Assembly (NCBI GenBank): GCA_964476565.1
Contig: CAYZBG010000009.1
Location: 1-64,000, forward strand
DNA: 64,000 nt
Reading direction: 5' to 3'
Source of the DNA: CAMAXB01 sp964476565
GTDB lineage: Bacteria; Verrucomicrobiota; Verrucomicrobiia; Opitutales; Opitutaceae
Both the position numbers and the translations under genes were made by a program. Below are positions 40,997-50,099 of this stretch, piece by piece. Below the pieces are notes generated by a model. That model was not told where the DNA came from. It did no database searches and saw only the letters and a program-made list of their open reading frames with translations. Numbering within the stretch: position 1 is the stretch's first letter; each line of letters begins with the position of its first letter.

Positions 40997-41832
40997 GGGG
41001 TGAGGCCGTGACGGGCGAGGAAGGATTGGATCGCGGCGATGGTCGCGTGCGGTGCGCTGATGTGGGGGCAGTGGCCGTGGGTGTCGATCGGCACCAGTTC
41101 GCTGCCGGCAATGGCCCGGTGGACAAACTCGCCGACAGCTGGCGGCGCGATCAGGTCGTGGGTGCACTGCAGGATGAGGGTGGGCTTCTTGACCGCGGGA
41201 AGATCGCGCCGGTTGTCGCCCCCGAACGTGACCTTCGCGAAGTGCGTGGCGATGGCTGGATCGGTGCGGCAGAAGCTGGCGTTGAGTTCCGCGGTCATCC
41301 ACGCGGGGTTTTCCGGGCCCATCACGACGCCGGCCACGTGGCCGGCCCAGCCGAGGTAGTTGGCCTCCAGCATCTCGAGCAGACCCGCAAGATCTTCGCG
41401 GGAGAATCCGCCGTGATAGTCGCCGTCGTTGAGGTAATGCGGCGACGGGGCGACCATCACGAGCCCGCTGAAAAACGACGGCGCGGTGGCGACGGCGAGG
41501 GCTCCGATGATCGCGCTGACGGAGTGCCCGACGATTACGCTCTCGCGCAGGTCGAGACCGACGCACAGCTGGATCAGGTCCGCGACGTACCCGCGCAGCG
41601 TGTCGTACTTTTCCTGGTTGTAGAGGGAAAGGTCGGAATTGCCGGCCCCGATGTGGTCGTAACAGACGACCCGATGGGTCGGCTCGAAGGCTGGCGCCGT
41701 GAATCGCCACATGGCCTGGCTGCAACCGTAGCCATGGAGAAAGATCAGGGGGCGTCGGCCTTGGCCGGTGAGGTTAACCGCGTGGCGGCTTCGCAGGGTA
41801 GCTTCGATCGAGGAGTCAGGAGAAACGGTCAT
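40993..41832 (-). CDS. rsbQ: RsbQ-like alpha/beta hydrolase
   Basis: The 279-residue protein matches RsbQ of Bacillus and plant KAI2/D14: F-L-H-G-Y-G (oxyanion), V-C-Y-D-H-I-G-A-G-N-S-D, nucleophile Ser104 in V-G-H-S-V-S-A, M-V-A-P-S-P-H-Y-L-N-D, F-C-R-T-D-P, Asp226 in L-Q-C-T-H-D and His254 in G-H-C-P-H-I-S. In Bacillus, RsbQ works with the PAS-PP2C phosphatase RsbP to sense energy stress. Here its partner is a PAS protein coupled by a four-base overlap. The start at 41832 is chosen by family length. Confidence 0.92.
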   Translation of the reverse strand: MTVSPDSSIEATLRSRHAVNLTGQGRRPLIFLHGYGCSQAMWRFTAPAFEPTHRVVCYDHIGAGNSDLSLYNQEKYDTLRGYVADLIQLCVGLDLRESVIVGHSVSAIIGALAVATAPSFFSGLVMVAPSPHYLNDGDYHGGFSREDLAGLLEMLEANYLGWAGHVAGVVMGPENPAWMTAELNASFCRTDPAIATHFAKVTFGGDNRRDLPAVKKPTLILQCTHDLIAPPAVGEFVHRAIAGSELVPIDTHGHCPHISAPHATIAAIQSFLARHGLTP

Positions 41833-41961
41833 TACGGAATGGCCGGGGTCGACGGCGACGGGCCATCGATATGGCGACGTTGGTGGAACGAGGCCAGCGA
41901 AACTTGGGCGGGGCGTGCCGAAAGCGAGCTCGCCCGACACGCCCGGCCATCCCGAGCGAGA

Positions 41962-42591
41962 TCAGAAGGCGTAACGCAGACCGACGGCGTACAGCCACGG
42001 ATCGAGCTGGGCTTCGGTGAGAACGGTTCCGGCGGCGCTGACATCGGTGCGCAACGCGGCCCGCTTCACGTCGAGATTCAAGGACCAGCGCTCGTTGACC
42101 TTCCAGTCGAGGCCGGCCTGGGCGGCGAGTCCCACGCTGTAGTTCTCCAAGGCGAGCGGCACTCCTGCGACAGAGAGCTTGTCATCCCAGATCAGCGTGA
42201 AGTTCACCCCGGCGCCGACGTAGGGCCGCAGCGTGCCACCCGGATTGCCGCGGTATTGCAGCAGCAGTGTTGGCGGCAGGTGTTTGAAGGACCCGAGCCG
42301 GCCGACGCCGGCCAGGGAAACGCGATGGGATTGCGGCACGGTCAGCACCAGTTCCGCGGTCCAGCGTTCATTGAAGGCGTACGCCACGTCGATCTCGGGG
42401 ATCAGTTTGTCACTCACGGAGACGGCATCGCTGGCAAACGCGATGCCCAGCGCGGAGAACGCATCGGACCGGTCGACGGTCTCGAGGTACGTCGCGCGCA
42501 GGCGAACCGACCAGGGACTGGCCGCGCCAAGCACCGCGGCCGAGAGGGCCAGCAGCGCACCGTAAGTGAAGAAGCGAGGGAGCGATTTCAT
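41962..42591 (-). CDS. OmpW-like outer membrane protein
   Basis: The 209-residue protein has a signal peptide (M-K-S-L-P-R-F-F, cleavage after G-A-A) and a beta-barrel pattern of about eight strands, including V-R-L-R-A-T-Y-L, L-I-P-E-I-D-V-A-Y, L-R-P-Y-V-G-A-G-V-N-F-T and the final aromatic R-Y-A-F. OmpW-type porins form small channels for hydrophobic solutes. Start 42591 is chosen for the signal peptide. The 248 bp upstream separate it from the divergent GT-C gene. Confidence 0.88.
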   Translation of the reverse strand: MKSLPRFFTYGALLALSAAVLGAASPWSVRLRATYLETVDRSDAFSALGIAFASDAVSVSDKLIPEIDVAYAFNERWTAELVLTVPQSHRVSLAGVGRLGSFKHLPPTLLLQYRGNPGGTLRPYVGAGVNFTLIWDDKLSVAGVPLALENYSVGLAAQAGLDWKVNERWSLNLDVKRAALRTDVSAAGTVLTEAQLDPWLYAVGLRYAF

Positions 42592-42839
42592 GGGTGTAGG
42601 AAGGCGTCCGCCGGAAAGGTTCGGGCGGGCGACGGCGACCTTACCGCAGCTGCGGTGGGGGCGCTGCGCAGGGTTTGTCCGAACCCACGCATGCGTTGGC
42701 GACCCAAGGCGCGCGCGGTACCTCTGTGGTTGCGTCCGCTGCTGGAATTCTTTTGCAACGACGGCGTGCATCGCCGTTGGCCTGATCGTTCTCCGTCCTC
42801 TTCGGATCCTGCGTGTGAGCGCGCGCTGGCCGTCTGACC

Positions 42840-44561
42840 ATGGCCGGCGTCGACAACGTCCTGCTCTGGTTGGATGCGGAACCGTGGCGCTACTGGACAC
42901 TGGCTGGGACGTGTTTCGGTCTAACCTGCGTCCTGGCGTTGATGCCGGACGAGCCCGCACGAGTGCGCGGGGCATGGTCGCGCCGTTGTTTCGCGGTTGC
43001 TCTCTTGGTCACGCTCGCCGCCTTTCGTTGGCCCGGATGGTTTGAGCCGACCGCGCAGAATCCGGACGAAGCCCAGGTGGTGGCGAGTGCGCTCACGCTT
43101 CACGGGGCGCCGGTATATTGGAAGTATGTCGATGGCACGACGCATGGCCCCCTGTGTGAATTGCTGCTCGTGATCGCTGGGCTGTTCGGGGCTCCCTATT
43201 CCTACATCACGGCGCGCGTGGTCGCCGTGCTTATGCAGGGACTGGCGCTGTGGGCGGTGTGGGGCACGCTACGCTGCTTCGTGGCGGAGCGTGCGGCCCG
43301 GCTCGGGGTGTTGCCGGGCCTCGCGTTCTGGTCGTTTGTAACCTACGAAGATTACATCCACTATTCAACCGAGCTGCCCGGGTTGCTTTTGATCGCGTGG
43401 GCGGGCTGGGCGATCGCGGCGGTGGCAACCCAGCCGCTGACAGCGTCAGGTGCGGTTGCCCGCAGTTTCCTCGCCGGCCTCGCCCTGGGAGCGGTGCCCT
43501 TTGCGAAACTGCAATCGGTGCCACAGGCGCTCGCGCTCGGACTCGTAGGCCTGGGGGTGTTCGTGCGGTTCCGACCCTCGGAAAAAGGCGTCCCGGTGCA
43601 GGCCTGCACGGTGGCGCTGCTCTTGGGTGCTCTGACCGTGCCGGCAATCGTCGCTGTCTACCTTGGCGTATTCGGATTATGGGCACAGTTCTGGTATGCC
43701 TACATCGAAAGCAATCTGCTCTATGCCGGATCCGGCGAGCGGACCCTGGTATCGATGCCCGCTCACTTTTTTCACTTTGTGGCGACCGGCTTTTCCTTCG
43801 CCTGGTTCTTCTACGGCCTTGCGGCCTTCTGTCTGTTGCAGGCGCACCGCGCCGCGAGGGTGGAGGCGGCACTGCGAGCCGGAGTGTGGATTGCCTTCGG
43901 CCTTTTCGTCGCGGCGTATGCCACCGTGCTGATGCCCCGGCGGGAGGTCGCTCACTACCTGCACCTGCTGGTCGTTCCAGGCTGCGTCTTGGGTGGCCTG
44001 ATTCTGGGCGCGAGCCTCACCGCGGCCGATTTGGGACGCAGGGAAGCTGCGCGCGTGATCGCGTCTTTCCTGCTGTTAGCGGTGCTGCCACAAGTCCACT
44101 TCCGCTGGATCTCGTGGCATCCTGATCTGGGAAAACTTTACTCCCATCTGTCCGTGCCGCCGTCCGAGGCAGCGGCGTTCATCCGTGAACGTGCGGCGCC
44201 CGGCGATAACCTTGCCATGTGGGGCTGGGAGCCGTCGCTCCATGTCGAAACCGGATTGCCGCACGCCACCCGTGACGCCCACACGGCATTCCAAATCTCC
44301 GAGACTCCGCTGCAGGCGTTCTACCGACAACGCTACCTCCGGGATCTGGAACGGGGATCGCCCGCGTGGTTCGTCGATGCCACTGGCCCGGGGGCCTTCG
44401 TGTTCGATAATCGGTCGTACTTTGGCCATGAAACCCTGCCGGAACTGGCGGAGTATGTGGCACGCCACTACACGCCGGTGGCCGAGTTTGGCCACCGGCG
44501 GATTTACCGGCGCACCGGCGACGCGCCGGTTCCGGTCAAACCTGCGCCAGAATCTGATTGA
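42840..44561 (+). CDS. GT-C-like integral membrane glycosyltransferase
   Basis: The 573-residue protein has about ten to twelve membrane segments (10-430) and a C-terminal soluble tail. An extracytoplasmic acidic loop near residues 70-80 (Q-N-P-D-E-A-Q-V), Y-E-D-Y-I-H-Y-S and H-G-P-L fit lipid-linked sugar transferases of the GT-C superfamily. A role in envelope glycosylation is inferred; the donor and acceptor are unknown. Its 3' end overlaps the convergent isocitrate dehydrogenase gene by 26 bases. Confidence 0.72.
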   Translation: MAGVDNVLLWLDAEPWRYWTLAGTCFGLTCVLALMPDEPARVRGAWSRRCFAVALLVTLAAFRWPGWFEPTAQNPDEAQVVASALTLHGAPVYWKYVDGTTHGPLCELLLVIAGLFGAPYSYITARVVAVLMQGLALWAVWGTLRCFVAERAARLGVLPGLAFWSFVTYEDYIHYSTELPGLLLIAWAGWAIAAVATQPLTASGAVARSFLAGLALGAVPFAKLQSVPQALALGLVGLGVFVRFRPSEKGVPVQACTVALLLGALTVPAIVAVYLGVFGLWAQFWYAYIESNLLYAGSGERTLVSMPAHFFHFVATGFSFAWFFYGLAAFCLLQAHRAARVEAALRAGVWIAFGLFVAAYATVLMPRREVAHYLHLLVVPGCVLGGLILGASLTAADLGRREAARVIASFLLLAVLPQVHFRWISWHPDLGKLYSHLSVPPSEAAAFIRERAAPGDNLAMWGWEPSLHVETGLPHATRDAHTAFQISETPLQAFYRQRYLRDLERGSPAWFVDATGPGAFVFDNRSYFGHETLPELAEYVARHYTPVAEFGHRRIYRRTGDAPVPVKPAPESD

Positions 44562-46761
44562 GCGTCGGGCTGGGCCGCAGCGCCGCCGCCGCCTTGGCGT
44601 CGTCCGGTTGGTAGTAGCCGCCCACGTCGACGGGCTTGCCTTGGACGGCGAGCAGCTCGGCCACGATCTTTGCCTCCTGCGCCGCCAGCTGAGCCGCGAT
44701 CGGCGTGAAGCGTGCCTTCAGCTCGGCGTCGCTCGACTGGGCGGCGAGGGCCTGGGCCCAATAGAGGCAAAGGTAGAAGTGGCTGCCGCGGTTGTCGATT
44801 GTCCCCAGTTTGCGGCCCGGGGACTTGTCCGTTTCCAGGAAGCGGCCGTTGGCCTGGTCGAGGGTGTCGGCGAGCACGCGGGCGCGGGCGTGGTTCTGGG
44901 TCACGGCAAGATGCTCGAATGATGCCGCCAGGGCGAAGAATTCGCCGAGGCTGTCCCAGCGCAGGTAGTTCTCCTGCTGGAACTGCTCGACGTGCTTCGG
45001 GGCCGAGCCGCCAGCGCCGGTCTCGAACAGGCCGCCGCCGTTCATCAGGGGGACGATGGACAGCATCTTGGCGCTGGTCCCGACCTCGAGGATGGGGAAG
45101 AGGTCGGTCAGGTAATCGCGCAGCACGTTGCCCGTGACGCTGATCGTATCGAGGCCCTTCGCGATGCGTTCGAGGGTGAGGCGGCAGGCCTCGGCCGGTG
45201 GCAGGATGCGCAGGTCGAGTCCGGTCGTGTCATGCTGTTTCAAATACCGTTCGACCTTGGCGATGATCTGGGCGTCGTGGGCGCGGGTGCGGTCGAGCCA
45301 GAAGACGGCCGGGGTGGCGCTGAGGCGCGCTCGGTTGACGGCGAGCTTCACCCAATCCTGCACGGCGGCGTCCTTCGTCTGGCAGGCGCGCCAGATGTCG
45401 CCGTCCTCGACGGCATGGTCGAGCAACACCGTGCCGGCCTCGTCGACCACGCGGACCGTGCCCTGGCCGGCAATCTGGAAGGTCTTGTTGTGCGAGCCGT
45501 ACTCTTCGGCGGCCTGGGCCATGAGGCCGACGTTCGGGACGGAGCCCATCGTCTTCGGGTCGAGGGCGCCGTGTTGCTTGCAGAAGTCCACTGTGGTGGC
45601 GTAGACCCCGGCGTAGGAGCTGTCGGGGATGACCGCGAGGGTGTCGGCGAGCTTGCCTTGGGCGTCGTACATCTTGCCCCCGGCGCGGATCATCGCCGGC
45701 ATCGAGGCATCGACGATCACGTCGGACGGAACATGCAGGTTGGTGATGCCCTGGTCGGAGTTGACCATGGCGATGCCGGGGCCGGCGGCGAAGGCCGCCT
45801 TGAGGTCGGCTTCGATCGCGGCGCGCTGGTCGGCGGGCAGGGTCTGGATCTTCTCGACGAGATCGCCGAGGCCGTTGTTCACGTCCACGCCGAGGGAGGC
45901 GAGGGTGGAGGCGTGGCGGCTCAGGACGTCCTTGAAGAACACCCGGACGGCGTGGCCAAACAGGATCGGGTCCGAGACCTTCATCATGGTGGCCTTGAGG
46001 TGGAGCGAGAACAGGACGCCGTCGGCCTTCGCCTTGGCGATCTGCTGCGCGTAGAAGGCGACCAGGGCCTTCTTGCTCATGCGGGTGGCGTCGAGGATTT
46101 CGCCGGCCTTGAGCGAGAGCTTGGGCAGCAGCACCTTCACCGAGCCATCCGCGGCGACGAACTCGATGCGGGCGGTGGTGGCGGCGGACAAGGTGAGGGA
46201 CTTCTCGTTGGAGCGAAAATCATCGCGTCCCATCGTGGCGACGGTGGTCTTCGAATCCGGGAACCACTTGCCCATGGAGTGCGGGTGCTTGCGGGCGTAG
46301 TCCTTCACGGCCTTCGGCGCGCGCCGGTCCGAATTGCCCTCGCGCAGGACCGGATTGACGGCCGAGCCCTTCACCTTGTCGTAGCGGGCCTTGATGTCCT
46401 TCTCGGCGTCCGTTTTCGGCGCCTCCGGATAATCGGGCACCGCGTAGCCGTGCGATTGAAGCTCGGCGATGGCCTCCTTGAGCTGCGGCACCGAGGCCGA
46501 AATGTTGGGCAGCTTGATGATGTTGGCTTCGGGCTTGAGGGTGAGCGCGCCCAATTCGGCCAGGTGGTCGCCGATCCGCTGCGCGGCGGTCAGAAACTCG
46601 GGGAAGACGGCCAGGATGCGACCCGCCAGCGAGATGTCGCGCGTCTCCACGGCGATCCCCGCATGCTTGGTGAACGCCTGCACGATCGGCAGCAGGGAAT
46701 AGGTCGCCAAGGCGGGAGCTTCGTCGGTCTTCGTGTAGATGATGGTCGGGATGGCAGGCAT
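44536..46761 (-). CDS. icd: Monomeric NADP-dependent isocitrate dehydrogenase
   Basis: The 741-residue protein is the monomeric IDH2-type enzyme of the TCA cycle, unrelated in length to the homodimeric IDH. The N-terminus I-Y-T-K-T-D-E-A-P-A-L-A-T and the G-S-A-V-N-P-V-L-R-E-G-N-S-D-R-R-A-P motif are family marks, and the length is exactly typical. It converts isocitrate to 2-oxoglutarate with NADPH. Its stop overlaps the GT-C gene tail by 26 bases on the opposite strand, so transcription converges here. Confidence 0.97.
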   Translation of the reverse strand: MPAIPTIIYTKTDEAPALATYSLLPIVQAFTKHAGIAVETRDISLAGRILAVFPEFLTAAQRIGDHLAELGALTLKPEANIIKLPNISASVPQLKEAIAELQSHGYAVPDYPEAPKTDAEKDIKARYDKVKGSAVNPVLREGNSDRRAPKAVKDYARKHPHSMGKWFPDSKTTVATMGRDDFRSNEKSLTLSAATTARIEFVAADGSVKVLLPKLSLKAGEILDATRMSKKALVAFYAQQIAKAKADGVLFSLHLKATMMKVSDPILFGHAVRVFFKDVLSRHASTLASLGVDVNNGLGDLVEKIQTLPADQRAAIEADLKAAFAAGPGIAMVNSDQGITNLHVPSDVIVDASMPAMIRAGGKMYDAQGKLADTLAVIPDSSYAGVYATTVDFCKQHGALDPKTMGSVPNVGLMAQAAEEYGSHNKTFQIAGQGTVRVVDEAGTVLLDHAVEDGDIWRACQTKDAAVQDWVKLAVNRARLSATPAVFWLDRTRAHDAQIIAKVERYLKQHDTTGLDLRILPPAEACRLTLERIAKGLDTISVTGNVLRDYLTDLFPILEVGTSAKMLSIVPLMNGGGLFETGAGGSAPKHVEQFQQENYLRWDSLGEFFALAASFEHLAVTQNHARARVLADTLDQANGRFLETDKSPGRKLGTIDNRGSHFYLCLYWAQALAAQSSDAELKARFTPIAAQLAAQEAKIVAELLAVQGKPVDVGGYYQPDDAKAAAALRPSPTLNQILAQV

Positions 46762-47080
46762 GGGCGATGGATGGGCTGGGTAAAGGCGTGAGATAAGGTC
46801 GTGGCGCGCGGACGGTCAAAGGGTTTGGTGCGCGCGTTGACGGTGACTATTGGAGGCAACCCGGTCGCGTAAAGCCTTGTGCGCGGCGCCCGGGATGAGA
46901 TTTGCCCGCCCCATACGACCAATAAGCCGGGGTTGCCGAGGGGGACGGATCCGCGGCGTCCTGCGGTACCCCGGTGCCGGGGAGGTTTCCGGAGGTGTTT
47001 GAGCTGCCCCGGTCCATCGTGCGACCTAAGTCCGGCTTGCGCCGGCGCCGCAATCCTGCGGCGATCAGGGCACTTTTCCC
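46762..47080. other. Intergenic region between icd and xylB
   Basis: The genes on both sides diverge from this 319-bp stretch, so it should hold promoters for icd (minus) and xylB (plus). I see GC-rich palindromic words such as ACCCCGGTGCCGGGG and the hairpin at 47046-47063, but no gene with a recognisable product. Confidence 0.6.
47046..47063 (+). promoter_or_regulatory. Hairpin upstream of xylB
   Basis: CGCCGCA (47046-47052) pairs with TGCGGCG (47057-47063) around an ATCC loop, ending 17 bases before the xylB ATG. It could be an operator palindrome or a translational stem; there is no T-tract. Confidence 0.35.
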
Positions 47081-48595
47081 ATGAGTCTCTTCATCGGCAT
47101 CGATTCCGGCACCCAGAGCGTCAAGGCGGTCGTCCTCGACCTCGAAACCCGCAAGGTCATCGCGGAAGCCCGCGCGCCTCACTCCCTGATCGACGGCTTG
47201 CCGGTCGGTCATATGGAGCAGCACCCGCAGGAATGGACGGCGGCGATGGACAGCGTGATCCTCGAGGTCGCCGCCAAGATCGACCGTTCGCGCGTGCGCG
47301 GCATTGGCGTCTCCGGGCAACAGCACGGGTTTGTGCCGCTCGACGAGAAGGGCGCGGTGATCCGTCCGGCCAAGCTCTGGTGCGATACCTCCACGGTCGC
47401 CGAGTGTGCGTTGTTGACCAAAAAGTTCGGCGGCGAGAAGGCGGTCATTCGTAAGGCCGGCCTCGCTTTCCTGCCCGGGTTCACCGCCCCCAAGATCCTC
47501 TGGTTGAAGCGCCACGAGCCTGCGAACTACAAGCGGCTGCGCCACGTGCTGCTGCCGCACGACTACCTCAACTTTCACCTCACGGGGAACTACTTCATGG
47601 AGCCCGGTGACGCGTCCGGCACCGCCCTCATGGATGTGCGCAAACGCACGTGGTCCAAGGCGGCGATCGACGCGATCGACCGCAACCTCGCGGATTGGCT
47701 GCCTCCGCTGGGTGACTCCGGCGGCATCGCCGGCACGCTGCATCCCGTGCGGGCGCGGGCCTACGGATTCTCCGAGGACGTGATCGTGTCGGCCGGCGGC
47801 GGCGACAACATGATGGGCGCCATCGGCACCGGCAACGTGTCCCCGGGCGTGGTCACCGCGAGTTTCGGCACGAGCGGAACGATCTACGCGTTCGCGAAGG
47901 AGCCGGTCGTCGACCCACAGGGTGAGATCGCCGCGTTCTGCTCGTCGACCGGCGGATGGCTGCCCTTGTTGTGCACGATGAACGTGACGACGGTCACCGA
48001 GCAGGTGCGCGCGCTCTTCAACCAGGACCACGCCGCGCTGAATGCCGCGGTCGCGGCCGCGCCGGCCGGTGCCGGCGGGCTCGTGCTCCTGCCGTACCTA
48101 GCCGGCGAACGCACGCCCAACGTCCCGGCTGGATCCGGCGTGTTGCTCGGACTCAACCACAAGACTTTCAACGCCGGCCATCTCGCTCGCGCCGCGATGG
48201 AGGGCGTCACGCTCGGCATGAACTACGGCCTGCGCCGCCTCGCCGATCTCGGTGTGAAGGCGAAGGAGATCCGCGTCACCGGCGGGGGCGCGAAGTCCCC
48301 TGTCTGGCGTCAGATCATGGCTGATGTGTTCGGCGTCCCGGTGGTCGCGATGGTGGAGGACGAGGGCGCCGCGCTCGGCGGGGCCATCCAGGCGGCGTGG
48401 GCGCTCGCGCGCACCACCAAGCCGAAGACGCCCATCTCTGCCTTCACCGAGGGCACCGTGGCCGTCGACGAGACGACCCGTTGCCGGCCCGACAAGTCCC
48501 GGGTGGCGCGGTACCGCGAACTGCAGGCCCTGCAGGATCAGCTCAGCCTCAGCCTGCGCGAGGTCTTCCCGAAACAGCGGGCGCTCGCGAGCTGA
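47081..48595 (+). CDS. xylB: Xylulokinase (FGGY family)
   Basis: The 504-residue protein is an FGGY sugar kinase close to XylB: I-G-I-D-S-G-T-Q-S-V-K near the start, H-M-E-Q-H-P, C-D-T-S-T, D-Y-L-N-F-H-L-T-G, S-A-G-G-G-D-N-M, F-G-T-S-G-T-I and V-T-G-G-G-A-K-S-P-V-W-R-Q-I. It should phosphorylate D-xylulose to xylulose 5-phosphate; D-ribulose or L-rhamnulose kinases share the fold but differ in length and motifs. xylA is not adjacent. The LacI-type gene at 51917 is not contiguous, so regulation is open. Confidence 0.92.
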   Translation: MSLFIGIDSGTQSVKAVVLDLETRKVIAEARAPHSLIDGLPVGHMEQHPQEWTAAMDSVILEVAAKIDRSRVRGIGVSGQQHGFVPLDEKGAVIRPAKLWCDTSTVAECALLTKKFGGEKAVIRKAGLAFLPGFTAPKILWLKRHEPANYKRLRHVLLPHDYLNFHLTGNYFMEPGDASGTALMDVRKRTWSKAAIDAIDRNLADWLPPLGDSGGIAGTLHPVRARAYGFSEDVIVSAGGGDNMMGAIGTGNVSPGVVTASFGTSGTIYAFAKEPVVDPQGEIAAFCSSTGGWLPLLCTMNVTTVTEQVRALFNQDHAALNAAVAAAPAGAGGLVLLPYLAGERTPNVPAGSGVLLGLNHKTFNAGHLARAAMEGVTLGMNYGLRRLADLGVKAKEIRVTGGGAKSPVWRQIMADVFGVPVVAMVEDEGAALGGAIQAAWALARTTKPKTPISAFTEGTVAVDETTRCRPDKSRVARYRELQALQDQLSLSLREVFPKQRALAS

Positions 48596-48607
48596 GCGGC
48601 GCTCCGT

Positions 48608-49945
48608 TCACGGCTGCGGCGACGAGGCCGCAGCCGCTTCGAGCCGGGCCCATCGGGCCCGCGCTTCCGCGTGCGTGTCCGACAGGATGGCATGGATGCG
48701 CCGCTTTTCCTCGGCGTCGAGGTAGGCGTAGCGGCCGTCGGTGGCGGTGTCGGTGAGCACGGCGTGCAGGCGGTCGAGCACCCGGTCCTTGAGCTGGGCG
48801 GGGAGCGCGGCAAAGGTCGCCGAGTAAATCAGGTAACTGCACCGGACCTCGAAGAGCCGTTCACGCAAGCGGAGGTCCTTCAGGGCATGGCCCGAGCGGC
48901 TGCGCGGCGCATGACGCATGAAATCCTCGCGGAATTCCGCGGTGCCGACCACGCCGGCCGGCAACGGGGCCGCATCGCGAAAGAGCAGCAGGTCGACGAC
49001 GTCGTCCACGGCGCCGGCCACCACGCTTTTCACGCTGTCGTACACCAGGTCGTCTGTGGCGGGTTGCTTGAAGCCCTCCAGCAGGGCCTGCTGGTAGGCC
49101 AGCATTTTCCGGCAACGCTGACCGGCGAGCGTCAATCCGTTCTGCACCGTCATCTGGTGCTCCATCACGAGCAGCGCCACGACATCGCTGGTGTTCTCGA
49201 GGTAGGACGAGGCGTCAATCCGCCCCGTCAGATCCATCGGGCGCTCCGATGACATCGGTATGGCGAAGCCCGCGTCGTCGCCCGGCGCCTTGACCCAGGT
49301 ATTGCCGCGATGGCCCGCCTTGCCGGCATACCCGGTGACGTACCAGCCGCCCCAGCGTTCACTGAAGGGCGTGCGGTCGTCCACCAGCAAGGTGCCGTGC
49401 TGCAGCAGCGGTTCGCCCGTGCGGTCCGGCACGACACTGCGGGCAAAGACCGCCGGCACGTCGCGCACGAAGTGTCCACCGTGACAGCGCAGGCAGTCGG
49501 CGTCGCGCACCAACGTACGGGCGGGGCCGGCGTTCGCACGCGGGTCGAGCACGTAGAACACCGGTCCCAACTCCGGATCGACGGCCGCGACCTCGATCAG
49601 CCCGCCCGGAACCCAGCCGACATACACCGTATCGGAAAAATAGAGCGCCCGCGGCCGGTCCGGCCGGATGGCGCGCCGTTGCAGGCTGGTCTTGGAGAAC
49701 ACCAGCACCTGGCTGGACGACGGCACGTGGAGGGCGTCGAGCAGGGCGCGCAGCACCTGCCGCTCGTCCCCGACGGGCAACCCTGCGCCGCTTTGCCATT
49801 GGCGCAGCAGGGCCGCGACTTCGTCCTGCGGCTCCGTGGCCGAGTAACGGATGGGCGGCTGTTCAAACTCGGGCACACCTTGGGCGGAGGCTTCGAGACC
49901 GAAGCAGGCGGCGAGAACAAGAAGGCGGCGGGGCAGAGGTAACAC
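48608..49945 (-). CDS. Secreted protein with one CxxCH haem motif
   Basis: The roughly 445-residue protein has a signal peptide (M-L-P-L-P-R-R-L-L-V, cleavage after S-A-Q) and one c-type haem motif C151-L-R-C154-H155 in D-A-D-C-L-R-C-H-G-G-H. Flanking regions are alpha-rich with no second motif or recognised domain. It may be a monohaem electron carrier or a haem-dependent periplasmic enzyme. The GTG at 49945 is preferred because it starts the signal peptide; a TTG 39 bases earlier is in frame. It converges with xylB 12 bases away. Confidence 0.75.
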   Translation of the reverse strand: MLPLPRRLLVLAACFGLEASAQGVPEFEQPPIRYSATEPQDEVAALLRQWQSGAGLPVGDERQVLRALLDALHVPSSSQVLVFSKTSLQRRAIRPDRPRALYFSDTVYVGWVPGGLIEVAAVDPELGPVFYVLDPRANAGPARTLVRDADCLRCHGGHFVRDVPAVFARSVVPDRTGEPLLQHGTLLVDDRTPFSERWGGWYVTGYAGKAGHRGNTWVKAPGDDAGFAIPMSSERPMDLTGRIDASSYLENTSDVVALLVMEHQMTVQNGLTLAGQRCRKMLAYQQALLEGFKQPATDDLVYDSVKSVVAGAVDDVVDLLLFRDAAPLPAGVVGTAEFREDFMRHAPRSRSGHALKDLRLRERLFEVRCSYLIYSATFAALPAQLKDRVLDRLHAVLTDTATDGRYAYLDAEEKRRIHAILSDTHAEARARWARLEAAAASSPQP

Positions 49946-50099
49946 GGGCGAAGGGTTTGTCGCCGCCCGGCGCTGGGTCGTCAAGGGGCGGCGTCACGCG
50001 GACTGTCACGCGAGAGCCGCGCACTTCAGGGTGGGCGACGCCCGACGGCGCGACACCATCGTGCCGTCCTCGTTGTCCGCCGGAGCCCCACCCCTCGTT

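Noticed and set aside
44992..46791. A 599-codon plus-strand frame
   Set aside because: Antisense to the monomeric isocitrate dehydrogenase, whose family motifs are clear.
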